NCBI RefSeq assembly: GCF_001402875.1
Contig: NZ_CP012946.1
Location: 3,140,001-3,204,000 of the forward strand
Length of the DNA stretch: 64,000 bases
Direction: 5' to 3'
DNA from: Blastochloris viridis
Lineage (GTDB): Bacteria; Pseudomonadota; Alphaproteobacteria; Rhizobiales; Xanthobacteraceae
Shown piece after piece: positions 8,104-18,531 of the stretch; position 1 is the first letter of the stretch, and every line of letters begins with the position of its first letter. The notes under the pieces were generated by a model. The model made no database searches and was not told the origin of the DNA. It saw only the letters and a program-made list of their open reading frames with translations. The position numbers were made by a program, and so were the translations under genes.

Positions 8104-10383
8104 TCACCCGCCGATATTGTAGGCCGCCAGCGCGGCCATGTTGACGATGTCGGTGTCTTTCGCCGACAGCGGCACGATCTGCACCGGCTTCTCCAGCCCG
8201 ACCAGCAGCGGGCCGATCACGGTGGCGCCGCCCAGCTCCTGCAGCATGCGGGTCGAGATACCGGCAGCGTGGATCGCCGGCATCACCAGCACGTTGGCCG
8301 GCCCCGACAGCCGGCAGAACGGGTAGGTGCCCATCAAGGTGCGGTTGAGCGCCACCTCCGCGCTCATCTCGCCGTCATACTCGAAATCGACGCCCCAGGA
8401 ATCGAGCAGCTTCACCGCCTCGATGACGTGGGCGGAGCGCTCGCCCTGCGGGTGGCCGAAGGTCGAGAACGCGAGCAGCGCGACGCGCGGCTCGGTGCCG
8501 AGCCGGCGGGCGGCGGCGGCTGCCTGCACCGCGATCTCGGCGAGGTCTTTCGCGGTCGGCATTTCGGTCACCGCGGTATCGGCAACCAGGAGGTTGCGGC
8601 CGCGCGCCAGCACCATCGACAGCCCGATCAGCCGCGCCCCCGGCTTGGGGTCGATCACCTGCCGCACATAGTCGAGCACCACCGAGAAATTGCGGGTGAC
8701 GCCCGACACCATGGCGTCGGCGTCGCCCAGCGCCACCATCGAGGAGGCGAAGTGGTTGCGGTCGTTGTTGATCATCCGCTGGCAGTCGCGCAAGAGGTGG
8801 CCTTGGCGCTGCAGCCGCTCATAGAGATGCTGGGCGTAGACGGGGCTGCGGGCGGAGAGCCCGGCATTGGTGATCTCGATGCCTTCGGGCAACTCCAGCC
8901 CGATCTCCTTGACGGCAGCCTTGATCTTGTCCTCGCGGCCGACCAGCACGGCGGTACCGAGCCGCTGGTTGACGAAGCTCGCGGCGGCGCGGATCACCTG
9001 CTGCTCCTCGCCCTCGGCGAACACCACGCGGCGCGGCCGGCGGCGCAGCCGCTCGAACACCCGGTGCAGCACGCCGGCCACCGGATCGCGCCGCTGCTGC
9101 AACTGCTGGCGATAGGCTTCCATGTCGACGATCGGCCGGCGGGCGACGCCGGTCTGCATCGCAGCCTTCGCCACCGCGGTCGGCACGGCGTGGATCAGTC
9201 GCGGGTCGAATGGCACCGGGATGATGTAGTCGGGGCCGAAGATCGGCCGCTCGCCATAGGCGGCGGCGACCTCGTCGGGCACGTCCTCGCGCGCCAGGTC
9301 CGCCAGCGCGTGCACCGCCGCCAGCTTCATCTCCATATTGATGGTGGAGGCGCGCACGTCGAGCGCGCCGCGGAAGATGTAGGGAAAGCCGAGGACGTTG
9401 TTGACCTGGTTGGGATAGTCGGAACGGCCAGTGGCGACGATGGCGTCGCTGCGCACGCTTGCCACTTCCTCCGGCGTGATCTCCGGATCGGGATTGGCCA
9501 TGGCGAAGATGATCGGGTTCGGCGCCATCGTGGCCACCATCTCCGGCGTCAAGGCCCCCTTGACCGACAGCCCGAAGAACACGTCGGCGTCGACCAGCGC
9601 CTCGGTGAGGGTGCGCGCCTCGGTGCGGGCCGCGTGGGCCGACTTCCACTGGTTCATGCCGGCGGTGCGACCCTGGTAGATCACACCCTTGGTGTCGCAC
9701 ATGATGACGTTGTCGGAGGTGAAGCCCAGCGCCTTGAGCACTTCGACGCAGGCGATCGCCGCGGCGCCGGCGCCGTTGACGACGAGCTTGGTGGTCTTGA
9801 TGTCGCGTTTTGTCAGACGGAGCGCGTTGATCAGCCCGGCATTGGCGATGATCGCGGTGCCGTGCTGGTCATCATGGAACACCGGAATGTCCATCAACTC
9901 CTTGAGCTTCTGCTCAATGATGAAGCACTCGGGGGCCTTGATGTCCTCCAAGTTGATGCCACCGAACGACGGCCCCAGATACTTCACCGCATTGATGAAT
10001 TCGTCCGGGTCCTCGGTATCGACCTCGATGTCGATGGCGTCGACGTCGGCGAAGCGCTTGAACAGCACCGCCTTGCCTTCCATCACCGGCTTGGAGGCCA
10101 GCGCGCCGAGATTGCCGAGGCCTAAAATGGCGGTGCCGTTGGTGATCACCGCCACCATGTTGCCGCGCGCCGTGTAGTCATAGGCGCGGTCCGGGTCTTC
10201 GGCGATCGCCAGCACCGGCACGGCAACGCCGGGCGAATAGGCCAGCGACAGGTCGAGCTGGGTCGCCATCGGCTTGGTCGGGGTGATCTCGAGTTTGCCC
10301 GGGCGCCCCATCTGGTGAAAATGCAGCGCCTCCTGGTCAGTAAAGGTCGGGCGCGGGCGGCGCTTGTTGGTCTTGGGCGGCAT
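8104..10383 (-). CDS. maeB: NADP-dependent malic enzyme (fused phosphotransacetylase-like domain)
   Basis: Protein of 759 residues from the ATG at 10383 (MPPKTNKRRPRPTFTDQEAL), with CAGGAAA a few bases upstream. Order: malic-enzyme N-terminal domain (about 20-160; SLAYSPGVAVP, NGTAILGLGNLG), NAD(P)-binding domain (about 165-400) and a C-terminal phosphotransacetylase-like domain (about 430-755). The malic-enzyme signature FHDDQHGTAII is present. It oxidatively decarboxylates malate to pyruvate, making NADPH; the C-terminal domain in this family serves regulation and oligomerisation rather than acetyl transfer. This is the usual large MaeB of Rhizobiales. The gene is divergent from mutS over a 235-base spacer. 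Confidence 0.95.
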   Translation of the reverse strand: MPPKTNKRRPRPTFTDQEALHFHQMGRPGKLEITPTKPMATQLDLSLAYSPGVAVPVLAIAEDPDRAYDYTARGNMVAVITNGTAILGLGNLGALASKPVMEGKAVLFKRFADVDAIDIEVDTEDPDEFINAVKYLGPSFGGINLEDIKAPECFIIEQKLKELMDIPVFHDDQHGTAIIANAGLINALRLTKRDIKTTKLVVNGAGAAAIACVEVLKALGFTSDNVIMCDTKGVIYQGRTAGMNQWKSAHAARTEARTLTEALVDADVFFGLSVKGALTPEMVATMAPNPIIFAMANPDPEITPEEVASVRSDAIVATGRSDYPNQVNNVLGFPYIFRGALDVRASTINMEMKLAAVHALADLAREDVPDEVAAAYGERPIFGPDYIIPVPFDPRLIHAVPTAVAKAAMQTGVARRPIVDMEAYRQQLQQRRDPVAGVLHRVFERLRRRPRRVVFAEGEEQQVIRAAASFVNQRLGTAVLVGREDKIKAAVKEIGLELPEGIEITNAGLSARSPVYAQHLYERLQRQGHLLRDCQRMINNDRNHFASSMVALGDADAMVSGVTRNFSVVLDYVRQVIDPKPGARLIGLSMVLARGRNLLVADTAVTEMPTAKDLAEIAVQAAAAARRLGTEPRVALLAFSTFGHPQGERSAHVIEAVKLLDSWGVDFEYDGEMSAEVALNRTLMGTYPFCRLSGPANVLVMPAIHAAGISTRMLQELGGATVIGPLLVGLEKPVQIVPLSAKDTDIVNMAALAAYNIGG

Positions 10384-10618
10384 CGGGTTTCCTGGCGAAT
10401 CTTTGGGGGGATCGGCCGGCACCCTAGGAGGTTCGCACCACTCCCTCAAGCTAAGGCGCCGGGTCCGCAACGGCATGGCGGGGTTTTGGGCCGGAAATGT
10501 TCGGCGGCAATGGCGCAAGCTCGACAATCCGCCGCCCAGTCCCCGCTCTTTCGTATTACCCACAGCCGACCGGCGGCGGCCGGGTGAATCCGGCCGGAGG
10601 CTCTGATAGCGTCCGGCC

Positions 10619-13333
10619 ATGAGCAGAGTGGAGGAGACCAGCGGCATGGAGGCGGCGGACGAGCGCGTCACGCCGCTGATGGCGCAGTATATCGAGATCA
10701 AGACCGCCAATCCGGACTGCTTGTTGTTCTACCGGATGGGTGATTTCTACGAGATGTTCTTCGAGGACGCCGAGCTGGCCTCGCGCGCGCTGGGCATCGC
10801 CCTCACCAAGCGGGGCAAGCACAAGGGCGCCGACATCCCGATGGCGGGCGTTCCGGTCGAGCGTGCCAATGATTATCTGCAGCGGCTGATCGCGCAGGGC
10901 TTCCGCGTCGCGGTGTGCGAGCAGCTGGAGGACCCGGCGGAGGCGCGCAAGCGCGGCTCGAAGTCGGTGGTGAAGCGCGACGTCATCCGCCTCGTCACCC
11001 CCGGCACCATCACCGAGGAGCAGCTGCTCGATTCCCGCCGCAACAACTGGCTGCTGGCGGTGGCCCGCGCCCGGCCGTCCTCGGCGGAGGCCGCGAGCTT
11101 CGGCCTGGCCTGGGCCGACATCTCGACCGGTGCCTTCCACGTCGCCGAGGTCGGGGGAGGCCGGCTCGCCGCCGAGGTCGCGCGGCTCGACCCCGGCGAG
11201 ATCGTGATCGCCGACGCGCTCTATTCGGATACGGATCTGGCGCCGTTCTGGCGCGAGCAGCGAGCGGTGACCCCGCTCGGGCGGGATCTGTTCGATGCCA
11301 TGACCGCGGAGCGCCGGCTCGCCGGCTTTTTCGGCATCGCCACCGCGGATGCGTTCGGGGTGTTCTCCCGCCTCGAACTGACCGCGGCCGCCGCCATCGC
11401 CGGCTATATCGAGCGCACCCAGGTCGGCAAGCGCCCGCCGCTGGCGCCGCCGCAGCGCGAGGCGCTGGGCGAAACCATGGCGATCGACGCCGCCACCCGG
11501 GTCAATCTCGAGCTGTTGCGCGCGCTGTCGGGCACCCGCCAGGGCAGCCTGATCACCGCCATCGACCGCACCGTCACCGCCGCCGGCGCGCGCCTGCTGG
11601 CCGACCGGCTGTCGAGCCCACTCGCCGACAGCGCTGCCGTCAACGCCCGGCTCGACGCCGTGGCGTGGGTCGTCGCCGACGGCGACCTGCGCCAGGCGCT
11701 GCGCCGCACGCTGGAGACCGCGCCCGACATCGAGCGGGCGCTGGCGCGCCTCGCGCTCGGCCGCGGCGGCCCGCGCGATCTTTTCGCGCTCGCCCGCGGC
11801 CTCACCGTTGCCGCCGACCTCGCCCGCACCGTGGCCGCGCGTGCGCCGCCGGCCGAGATCGCGGCGGCCACGCACGACCTCGCCGCGCCCGACCCGGCGG
11901 TGGCGGCCGTGATCGATGCCGCGCTCGCCGACGAGCTGCCGCTGCTCAAGCGCGACGGCGGCTTCGTGCGGGCTGGCTACGACGCCGACCTCGACGGCCT
12001 GCGCCGCCTGTCGGAGGATTCGCGGCGGGTCATCGCCGAAACCCAGGCGCGCTACGCCGAGGAGACCGCCGTCAAGTCGCTGAAGGTTCGCCACAACGCC
12101 CAACTCGGCTATGTCGTCGAGGTTGCGGCCCAGCACGGCGACAAGCTGCTCGGGCCGCCGTTCAACGCCACCTTCATGCATCGCCAGACCCTGGCCGGCG
12201 CGCTGCGCTTTTCCACCGTCGAGCTGTCCGAGCTTGAGTCCAAAATCGCCACCGCCGCCGAGCGGGCGCGGGCGATCGAACTCGCCGTCTTCGAGCAGTT
12301 GGTGACGCGCGTGCTCGATCAGGGCGACGCCATCAAGGCGGCGGCACGGGCGCTGGCGGTGCTCGACGTCACCACCGCGCTCGCCACCTTGGCGGCAACC
12401 GAGGACTGGACGCGGCCGGTGGTCGACGCGTCGCTGGCGTTCCGCATCAGCGGCGGCCGCCACCCGGTGGTCGAGCAGGCGCTGCGCCGCGACGGCGGCC
12501 CATTTGTCGCCAACGACTGCGACCTGTCGCCGCCGACACCGGCCGGCGACGCCGGCCGGCTGTGGCTGATCACCGGCCCCAACATGGCCGGCAAATCGAC
12601 CTTCCTGCGCCAGAACGCGCTGATCGCGGTGCTGGCGCAGATCGGCGCGTTCGTGCCGGCGAAAAGCGCCCACATCGGCGTGGTCGACCGCTTGTTCTCG
12701 CGGGTCGGCGCGGCCGACGATCTCGCCCGCGGCCGCTCGACCTTCATGGTCGAGATGGTGGAAACCGCCGCCATCCTCAACCAGGCCGGTCCCCGCGCGC
12801 TGGTGATCCTGGACGAGATCGGCCGCGGCACCGCCACCTTCGATGGCCTGTCGATCGCGTGGGCGAGCCTTGAGCACCTCCACGAAACCAACCGTTGCCG
12901 CACCCTGTTCGCCACCCATTTCCACGAGCTGACGGCGCTGTCCACCCGCCTCAAGCGGCTGAAGAACGCCACGGTGCGGGTCAAGGAATGGCACGGCGAG
13001 GTGATCTTCCTGCACGAGGTTGCCGAAGGGATGGCCGATCGCTCCTACGGCATCCAGGTCGCCAAGCTCGCCGGCCTGCCGGCGGCGGTGGTGGCGCGCG
13101 CCAAGGTGGTGCTGGCGGAGCTGGAGAAGAGCGACCGCGGCGCACCGATCCACCGTCTCGCCGACGATCTGCCGCTGTTCGCCGCGCTGCGGCCCAAGGC
13201 CGCCGAGCCTGCGTCCGCGGCTGCACCCGACCCGGTCGCCGAGTTGCTGGCGGCGCTCGACCCCGACGACATGACGCCGAAGGATGCGCTCGAGGCGCTC
13301 TACCGCCTCAAGGCGGCGGCGGCGGCGACTTGA
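10619..13333 (+). CDS. mutS: DNA mismatch repair ATPase MutS
   Basis: Protein of 904 residues. The mismatch-reading Phe-x-Glu motif is at F43-Y-E45 ([18 protein letters not shown]), followed by connector, lever and clamp domains. The ABC-type ATPase has Walker [10 protein letters not shown] (from residue 653) and Walker [17 protein letters not shown], with the helix-turn-helix dimer tail at the end. It recognises mispairs and recruits MutL. A second in-frame ATG at 10646 ([12 protein letters not shown]) fits the family's N-terminus about as well as the first. The 3' end overlaps the convergent membrane-protein gene by 26 bases. Confidence 0.97.
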   Translation: MSRVEETSGMEAADERVTPLMAQYIEIKTANPDCLLFYRMGDFYEMFFEDAELASRALGIALTKRGKHKGADIPMAGVPVERANDYLQRLIAQGFRVAVCEQLEDPAEARKRGSKSVVKRDVIRLVTPGTITEEQLLDSRRNNWLLAVARARPSSAEAASFGLAWADISTGAFHVAEVGGGRLAAEVARLDPGEIVIADALYSDTDLAPFWREQRAVTPLGRDLFDAMTAERRLAGFFGIATADAFGVFSRLELTAAAAIAGYIERTQVGKRPPLAPPQREALGETMAIDAATRVNLELLRALSGTRQGSLITAIDRTVTAAGARLLADRLSSPLADSAAVNARLDAVAWVVADGDLRQALRRTLETAPDIERALARLALGRGGPRDLFALARGLTVAADLARTVAARAPPAEIAAATHDLAAPDPAVAAVIDAALADELPLLKRDGGFVRAGYDADLDGLRRLSEDSRRVIAETQARYAEETAVKSLKVRHNAQLGYVVEVAAQHGDKLLGPPFNATFMHRQTLAGALRFSTVELSELESKIATAAERARAIELAVFEQLVTRVLDQGDAIKAAARALAVLDVTTALATLAATEDWTRPVVDASLAFRISGGRHPVVEQALRRDGGPFVANDCDLSPPTPAGDAGRLWLITGPNMAGKSTFLRQNALIAVLAQIGAFVPAKSAHIGVVDRLFSRVGAADDLARGRSTFMVEMVETAAILNQAGPRALVILDEIGRGTATFDGLSIAWASLEHLHETNRCRTLFATHFHELTALSTRLKRLKNATVRVKEWHGEVIFLHEVAEGMADRSYGIQVAKLAGLPAAVVARAKVVLAELEKSDRGAPIHRLADDLPLFAALRPKAAEPASAAAPDPVAELLAALDPDDMTPKDALEALYRLKAAAAAT

Positions 13334-14126
13334 CCGTCCGCGATCTGGCGACACTGTGCAGCGTTAGCGCAGCGTTCCAGGCGGCCGAGACCGCGAACAG
13401 CAAGAACACCGCCACCGCACCGCCGAGCGGCACCGCGGCGAGGTGCACCGCGGCCATCGCCAAGCCAAAGCCGATGATGCCGACCAGGCAGTTGGCCATC
13501 ACCGCACTGGCAGCGTTGCCGCCGATCCGGGGATGCAGGATCAGGATCAGGCTCGACAGCACGATCGGGAACACCGCGGCGATCCCCGACAGCGCCGGGC
13601 CGAGGCGAGCCGACAGCGTCACCACCGTTGCCACCAGCACACCGCACAGCCCGGCACGAAACGGCACATCCCACCATCGCGCCACCGCCGGCGGCAGAGC
13701 CACCGCTTTTGCCAGCGGCCGCGCCGCCAGCGCCGCCAGCGGCAGCACCACGCACGATAGTGCCACCGCTTCGGCAAAGCTGGGGTGCCAGACCGTCACC
13801 AGCCACGCCCCGGCGAACCACACCACGAACGCCGCGCCCAGCGCCACCGCCAGCGGCGCCCGCGGCGCCAGCGCGGCGTAGGTCAGCACCAGGAGGGCGG
13901 TGGCATCGTTGGTGGCAACGCTGGCGACGGCGCTGCCCTTGAGGAAGGCATCGTCGTGGCCAAGGGCGAGGAAGATGTAGGCCGGGCCGGCCGAGATCGG
14001 CAGCGTCGCGATCATGCCGCCGATCAGCGGCCCGGCGCGCTCGGCAAGCCGCGAGGCGGCGACCACCACCGCGGCGGTGGCCGCCATCTTGACCGCGAGC
14101 GGAAACCAAAACGGATCAAAAGCCAT
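13308..14126 (-). CDS. Conserved integral membrane protein, function unknown
   Basis: Protein of 272 residues starting [20 protein letters not shown]. About eight to nine hydrophobic segments cover nearly the whole length (for example [57 protein letters not shown]). The repeated pattern resembles small GlpM-like or permease-like proteins that sit beside mutS and glnD in Bradyrhizobiaceae; no catalytic motif is seen. Convergent with mutS (26-base overlap) and divergent from glnD. Confidence 0.75.
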   Translation of the reverse strand: MAFDPFWFPLAVKMAATAAVVVAASRLAERAGPLIGGMIATLPISAGPAYIFLALGHDDAFLKGSAVASVATNDATALLVLTYAALAPRAPLAVALGAAFVVWFAGAWLVTVWHPSFAEAVALSCVVLPLAALAARPLAKAVALPPAVARWWDVPFRAGLCGVLVATVVTLSARLGPALSGIAAVFPIVLSSLILILHPRIGGNAASAVMANCLVGIIGFGLAMAAVHLAAVPLGGAVAVFLLFAVSAAWNAALTLHSVARSRTVKSPPPPP

Positions 14127-14361
14127 ATCGGAACGTTTTTGTTGAAGCCAACGCCGTCGACGACTCCTGTGCCGGGGGTCGGCGCCGCGCCGGAGAATTC
14201 CCGATCCGCGCGCCCGCGGCAACCAGGTCATGGCTTCGCGCAGGTGGTGCGGCAATTATCAAGGTTGCCCGGAGACATCCTGTCCCGCACAAACACCTAT
14301 GATGCCGGCCTGACCCATCCTGGGATGACAGCGCCGCGCCGGTCAGCTATCCCAAGCCGCC

Positions 14362-17193
14362 ATGCCGCGAACCTCGTGCGCCCAGCCACGCAGTCCCCTC
14401 CGCAGTCGTGCTCCCCGCCCGTTCGAGGCGGTGTTCGACGAAGCTGCGTTCGGAGCCGATCTCGACGCCATCGCCCAGACGCACCGCGGCGATCCCTCCG
14501 CGCTCCGCATGGCGGTGGTGCATCGCGCCAAGCAGGCGCTGGCCGACGGCCGCCGCCAGACCGAGGCGTGGCTGCGCGAGGACGGCCAGGGCCGCGCCTG
14601 CGCCGCCCGGCTGTGCGATATGGAAGACGCCCTGATCCGCATGCTCTACGAGCGGGTCGGCGCCGCCATCTACGGCTCGGACCACCATTCCACCTCCGAG
14701 CACATGGCGGTGGTCGCCACCGGCGGCTATGGCCGCGGCCTGCTCGCGCCGGGCTCGGACATCGATCTGCTGTTCCTGTTGCCCTACAAGCAGACCGCCT
14801 GGGGCGAGAGCATCGCCGAATCGATCCTCTACACCCTGTGGGACATCGGCCAGAAGGTCGGCCACGCCACCCGCTCGATCGACGAGTGCATCCGCCAGGC
14901 CAAGGCCGACATCACCATCCGCACCGCGGTGCTGGAGGCGCGGTTCGTGTGCGGCGACCGCACGCTCTTTGACGATCTGATCGCCAGGTTCGACCGCGAG
15001 GTGGTGTCCGGCACCGCCTCCGAATACGTCACCGCCAAGCTTGCCGAACGCGACGAACGCCACCGCCGGGTCGGCGCCTCGCGCTATCTGGTCGAGCCCA
15101 ACGTCAAGGACGGCAAGGGCGGGCTGCGCGACCTCCACACCCTGTTCTGGATCGCCAAGTACGTCTACCGCGTGCGCGAGCCGGCCGGCCTGCTGCAGCA
15201 GGGCGTGTTCTCCAAGGCCGAATACAGCACGTTCCGCCGGGCCGAGGACTTCCTGTGGTCGGTGCGCTGCCACCTGCATTTCCTCACCGGCCGCGCCGAG
15301 GAGCGGTTGTCGTTCGACGTCCAGCGCGAGATGGCGCAGCGGCTCGGCTACACCGAGCACCCCGGCCAGCGCGACGTCGAGCGGTTCATGAAGCACTACT
15401 TCCTGACCGCCAAGGACGTCGGCGACCTCACCCGTATCGTCTGCTCCCAGTTGGAGGAGAACGAGGCCAAGTCGCTGCCGGTGCTCAACCGCTTTGTCCA
15501 GCGGCTGATCCCCAGGCGTCGCAAGAGCCTGGGCGATGCCGGCGACTTCATCGTCGACCACGGCCGCATCACCATCACCGACGACGAGGTGTTCGAGCGC
15601 GACCCGGTCAATCTGATTCGTCTGTTCTGGCTGGCCGATCACCAGGATCTCGCCTTCCATCCCGACCCGATGCGGCTGATCACCCGCCAGCTCAAGCTGG
15701 TGAACGACGAACTGCGCTCGAACGACGAAGCCAACCGGCTGTTCCGCGACATTCTGGTGTCGAAGAACGACCCGGAGACCGTGCTGCGCCGCATGGACGA
15801 GGTCGGGCTGCTCGGACGCTTCGTGCCGGAATTCGGCCGCATCGTCGCGCTGATGCAATTTTCGATGTACCACCACTACACGGTGGACGAGCATCTGATC
15901 CGCTGCATCGGCGTGTTGTCGACCATCGAGCGCGGCACCGACCCCTCGCTCGGCCTCGCCAACGAGCTGATGGCGGGCATCCAGAACCGCGACCTGCTCT
16001 ATATCGCGCTGTTCCTGCACGACATCGCCAAGGGCCGGCCGGACGATCATTCCATCCTCGGCGCCCGCGTCGCCCGGCGCTTCTGTCCGCGCCTCGGCCT
16101 GACCCCGGCCGAGACCGACACCGTGGCCTGGCTGGTCGAGCATCATCTGACGATGTCGACCATCGCCCAATCGCGCGACCTGTCCGACCGCAAGACCATC
16201 GAGACCTTTGCGGGCGTGGTGCAGAGCCTGGAGCGGCTGAAGATGCTCACCGTGCTCACCACCGCCGACATTCGCGCGGTGGGTCCCGGCGTGTGGAACA
16301 GCTGGAAGGCGCAGCTCTTGCGCACGCTCTATTACGAGACCGAGCCGGTGCTGACCGGCGGCTTCTCCGAGGTCAACCGCTCCGAGCGCGTCGCCGCCGC
16401 CCAGCGCCAGTTCCGCAACGCCATGGCGGAGTGGTCGGCCGCCGATATCGACGCCTATCTCGCCCGCCACTACCCACCCTACTGGCTCAAGGTCGACCTT
16501 CCGCACAAGCTCGCCCACGCCCGCTTCGTGCACGCCTCGGAGGCGGCGAGCCGGCTGCCGGCAACCCGGTTCGACCTCGCCGGCCGCGCCGGGGTCACCG
16601 AGGTGACGGTGCTGGCGGTCGACCACCCGCGGCTGTTGTCGGTGATCGCCGGCGCCTGCGCCGCCGGTGGCGCCAACATCGTCGACGCCCAGATCTACAC
16701 CACCACCGACGGCCTCGCGCTCGATACCATCGCCATCTCCCGCGAGTTCCCGGACGATGCCGACGAGACGCGCCGCATTGGCCGGGTGTGCGATGCCATC
16801 GAGAAGGCGCTGTCGGGCGACGTGCCGGTGTCGGAGGCGATGGTGCAGCGCGGCGCGCCCAAGACCCGCCAGCGCGCGTTCGACGTGCCGCCCGAGGTGA
16901 CGCTCAACAACGCCTGGTCCAACCGCTTCACCGTGATCGAGGTGACCGGGCTCGACCGGCCGGGCCTCTTGCACGACCTCACCGCCACGCTGTCGCGACT
17001 CAACCTCAACATCGCCTCCGCCCACATCGCCACCTTCGGCGAGAAGGTGGTGGACGTGTTCTATGTCACCGACCTCACCGGCGCGCTGATCACCAGCGCC
17101 CAGCGCCAGGCCGCGATCAAGCGCGCGCTGGTGTCGGTGCTGGCGCCCCCGGCCGAGGAACGGGCGCGCCGAGCGCGAACCGAGGCCGGCTGA
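14362..17193 (+). CDS. glnD: Bifunctional PII uridylyltransferase / uridylyl-removing enzyme
   Basis: Protein of 943 residues that senses glutamine and controls the uridylylation of PII proteins, hence nitrogen assimilation. The nucleotidyltransferase signature GGYGRGLLAPGSDIDLLFLL starts at residue 121. The HD hydrolase motif is LFLHDIAKGRPDDHS (His553-Asp554) with HHLTMS further on. Two ACT domains lie at the C-terminus (VTVLAVDHPRLLSVIAGACA and VIEVTGLDRPGLLHDLTATL). Length and domain order are normal for Rhizobiales. In many relatives mviN/murJ follows; here transposon relics and a tRNA follow instead. Confidence 0.97.
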   Translation: MPRTSCAQPRSPLRSRAPRPFEAVFDEAAFGADLDAIAQTHRGDPSALRMAVVHRAKQALADGRRQTEAWLREDGQGRACAARLCDMEDALIRMLYERVGAAIYGSDHHSTSEHMAVVATGGYGRGLLAPGSDIDLLFLLPYKQTAWGESIAESILYTLWDIGQKVGHATRSIDECIRQAKADITIRTAVLEARFVCGDRTLFDDLIARFDREVVSGTASEYVTAKLAERDERHRRVGASRYLVEPNVKDGKGGLRDLHTLFWIAKYVYRVREPAGLLQQGVFSKAEYSTFRRAEDFLWSVRCHLHFLTGRAEERLSFDVQREMAQRLGYTEHPGQRDVERFMKHYFLTAKDVGDLTRIVCSQLEENEAKSLPVLNRFVQRLIPRRRKSLGDAGDFIVDHGRITITDDEVFERDPVNLIRLFWLADHQDLAFHPDPMRLITRQLKLVNDELRSNDEANRLFRDILVSKNDPETVLRRMDEVGLLGRFVPEFGRIVALMQFSMYHHYTVDEHLIRCIGVLSTIERGTDPSLGLANELMAGIQNRDLLYIALFLHDIAKGRPDDHSILGARVARRFCPRLGLTPAETDTVAWLVEHHLTMSTIAQSRDLSDRKTIETFAGVVQSLERLKMLTVLTTADIRAVGPGVWNSWKAQLLRTLYYETEPVLTGGFSEVNRSERVAAAQRQFRNAMAEWSAADIDAYLARHYPPYWLKVDLPHKLAHARFVHASEAASRLPATRFDLAGRAGVTEVTVLAVDHPRLLSVIAGACAAGGANIVDAQIYTTTDGLALDTIAISREFPDDADETRRIGRVCDAIEKALSGDVPVSEAMVQRGAPKTRQRAFDVPPEVTLNNAWSNRFTVIEVTGLDRPGLLHDLTATLSRLNLNIASAHIATFGEKVVDVFYVTDLTGALITSAQRQAAIKRALVSVLAPPAEERARRARTEAG

Positions 17194-17223
17194 GAGCCGG
17201 CAGTGGGAGCCTGCCGTCGGCTC
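17194..17223 (+). terminator. Possible terminator after glnD
   Basis: GAGCCGGCAG (17194-17203) pairs with CTGCCGTCGGCTC (17211-17223) with a three-base bulge, directly after the stop codon. No T-tract follows. Confidence 0.35.
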
Positions 17224-17607
17224 CGGCCGGCGATTTCCTGAGGCCTTTAGGCAGGTGTGTCCGGGCAAAGCCGCCGTCCCGCTCCCGGCGACGCGAAGAT
17301 TTCATCTTCGGCGGGTCGAGGTCCGGCGGCAGGCTGAGGCAGGTTCGGGTGATATCAAATCCGGCCGATCAGGCCGGCGTTTTTTCGGCGGATACCGGAA
17401 AATCCCTTTCCGATGAGTCTCTTGCAGAACTCGGGCACGTCCGGGGTTTTTCGGTTGGCCTGGCGTGGCCGGATTGGCGGATTTGTGGCGGTGGCACACG
17501 AAATCTTGCCTGGTCGGCGCGTTTCGGGCTGTGCGGGCACACGGCGGGTCGATCGCCCGGCTTCCGGCGCGTCTGGCAGCGGGGACGCGACGGCAGCACC
17601 CCCGGCT
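17224..17607. other. Non-coding stretch after glnD
   Basis: No convincing gene in nearly 400 bases. Because a transposase relic follows on the minus strand, this may be the decayed end of that insertion sequence; no terminal repeat was identified. Confidence 0.4.
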
Positions 17608-17870
17608 TCAGACGAGGCGACGGACGGTCTGGAGGGCGGCGACGACCAGGATGCCGAACATCAGGTGGCACATCACCTTGGCGGCTCCGCTCACCCGGAC
17701 CGTCGAGCCGCCGTGGTTGTCCTTCAGGTTGACGTTGACGCGCTCGGCGCTGGAGCGCTGGTCGTAGCGGCCGCCTTCACCGCTGCGATATTCGGCGGCG
17801 CGGCGGGTTTTCGCCTCGCGGGCGATCTCGGTCTTCCTTGCCGCATCCGAGCGCGGGTGACTGACAAGAA
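17608..17870 (-). pseudogene. Transposase C-terminal remnant (DDE type, IS4/IS1182-like)
   Basis: The minus strand encodes [20 protein letters not shown] followed by [20 protein letters not shown] and a stop, the typical C-terminal end of a DDE transposase (R-S-S-x-E-R-V-N, K-V-M-x-H-L-M-F-G). The N-terminal and catalytic parts are missing. The exact IS family is uncertain. Confidence 0.65.
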
Positions 17871-18076
17871 AATGTGACCGTTCTCTTGCAAACCTGCCGC
17901 GGGGCGGCCATAAGCAGCGCCGCAGTCCGCACGGACGGGCAGGCGCGGCGGTCCTGAAGGACCGTCGGAGCTGACCCAGTGCGCGCAACGGGCAAGGCAG
18001 TTTAAGGCGGCCAGCGCAGGCAAATCCTGCGCCTCTCTTGAAATAGAGTGCACGCGCCTTGATGGCTGGGCCCGAC

Positions 18077-18166
18077 GGAGAGGTGGCCGAGTGGTTTAAG
18101 GCGCACGCCTGGAACGCGTGTATAGGGGAAACTCTATCGAGGGTTCGAATCCCTCCCTCTCCGCCA
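18077..18166 (+). tRNA. tRNA-Ser (anticodon GGA)
   Basis: Acceptor stem GGAGAGG (18077-18083) pairs with CCTCTCC (18156-18162). The anticodon stem CACGC/GCGTG encloses the loop CTGGAAC with anticodon GGA. There is a long variable arm (class II) and a T-arm with GGTTCGAATCC. Discriminator G is followed by an encoded CCA (18164-18166). The sequence downstream changes to mobile DNA, so this tRNA is the probable island attachment site. Confidence 0.95.
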
Positions 18167-18478
18167 CTTCGGAACAGAACTGGGCACGCCGAGAGCCGCC
18201 GATTGCCCGATATTGCCGCCCATAGCCGCCAATCACCGCACGATATTTTTGGTTATTGCGCGAAGCGTCCCGCCGATAGCCCTCTGCAGCACGATCAATA
18301 GAGGGTTCTCATCTCCCGACCAGGCAGGATAGCTCTCGCCGAAATGGCCGCTGATTGTACGCCAGCATCCGTGCCTAAAATGCTGGGGCGTCTACGGCTA
18401 CCGCAGACAAGCGTAGACAAATTCATTTCGCGGATTGCGTAGCCAAGCTGCTAGCGGGCAAGTGCCCTTGCAAGGCTG
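18167..18478. other. Island junction region after tRNA-Ser
   Basis: No gene. It holds two imperfect copies of a motif ending in GATATT (near 18196-18218 and 18228-18247) and two short hairpins: CCAGCAT (18362-18368) with ATGCTGG (18380-18386), and GTCTACG (18390-18396) with CGTAGAC (18412-18418). Such elements suit an att region with recombinase arm sites, but no integrase is present nearby. Confidence 0.4.
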
Positions 18479-18512
18479 GAATAATAATGCGTATATATGC
18501 GAATAATTATTC
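18479..18512. promoter_or_regulatory. 34-bp AT-rich dyad, probable operator of the XRE regulator
   Basis: GAATAAT (18479-18485) and ATTATTC (18506-18512) form perfect outer arms of an imperfect palindrome centred on GCGTATATATGC; 14 of 17 half-site positions are symmetric. It ends 19 bases before the XRE gene start, overlapping the likely promoter, as expected for an autoregulated repressor. Confidence 0.5.
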
Positions 18513-18531
18513 TAGCCTTTAGGAGAGTCGA

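Noticed and set aside
8269..10125. Long plus-strand frame opposite maeB
   Set aside because: Antisense shadow: composition rich in His/Gly/Arg and no recognisable domain, while the minus strand is a full malic enzyme.
10556..13354. Long minus-strand frame opposite mutS
   Set aside because: Shadow of a GC-rich gene; mutS is complete with all motifs.
14347..17268. Minus-strand frame of about 970 codons opposite glnD
   Set aside because: Shadow; glnD on the plus strand has its catalytic and ACT domains intact.
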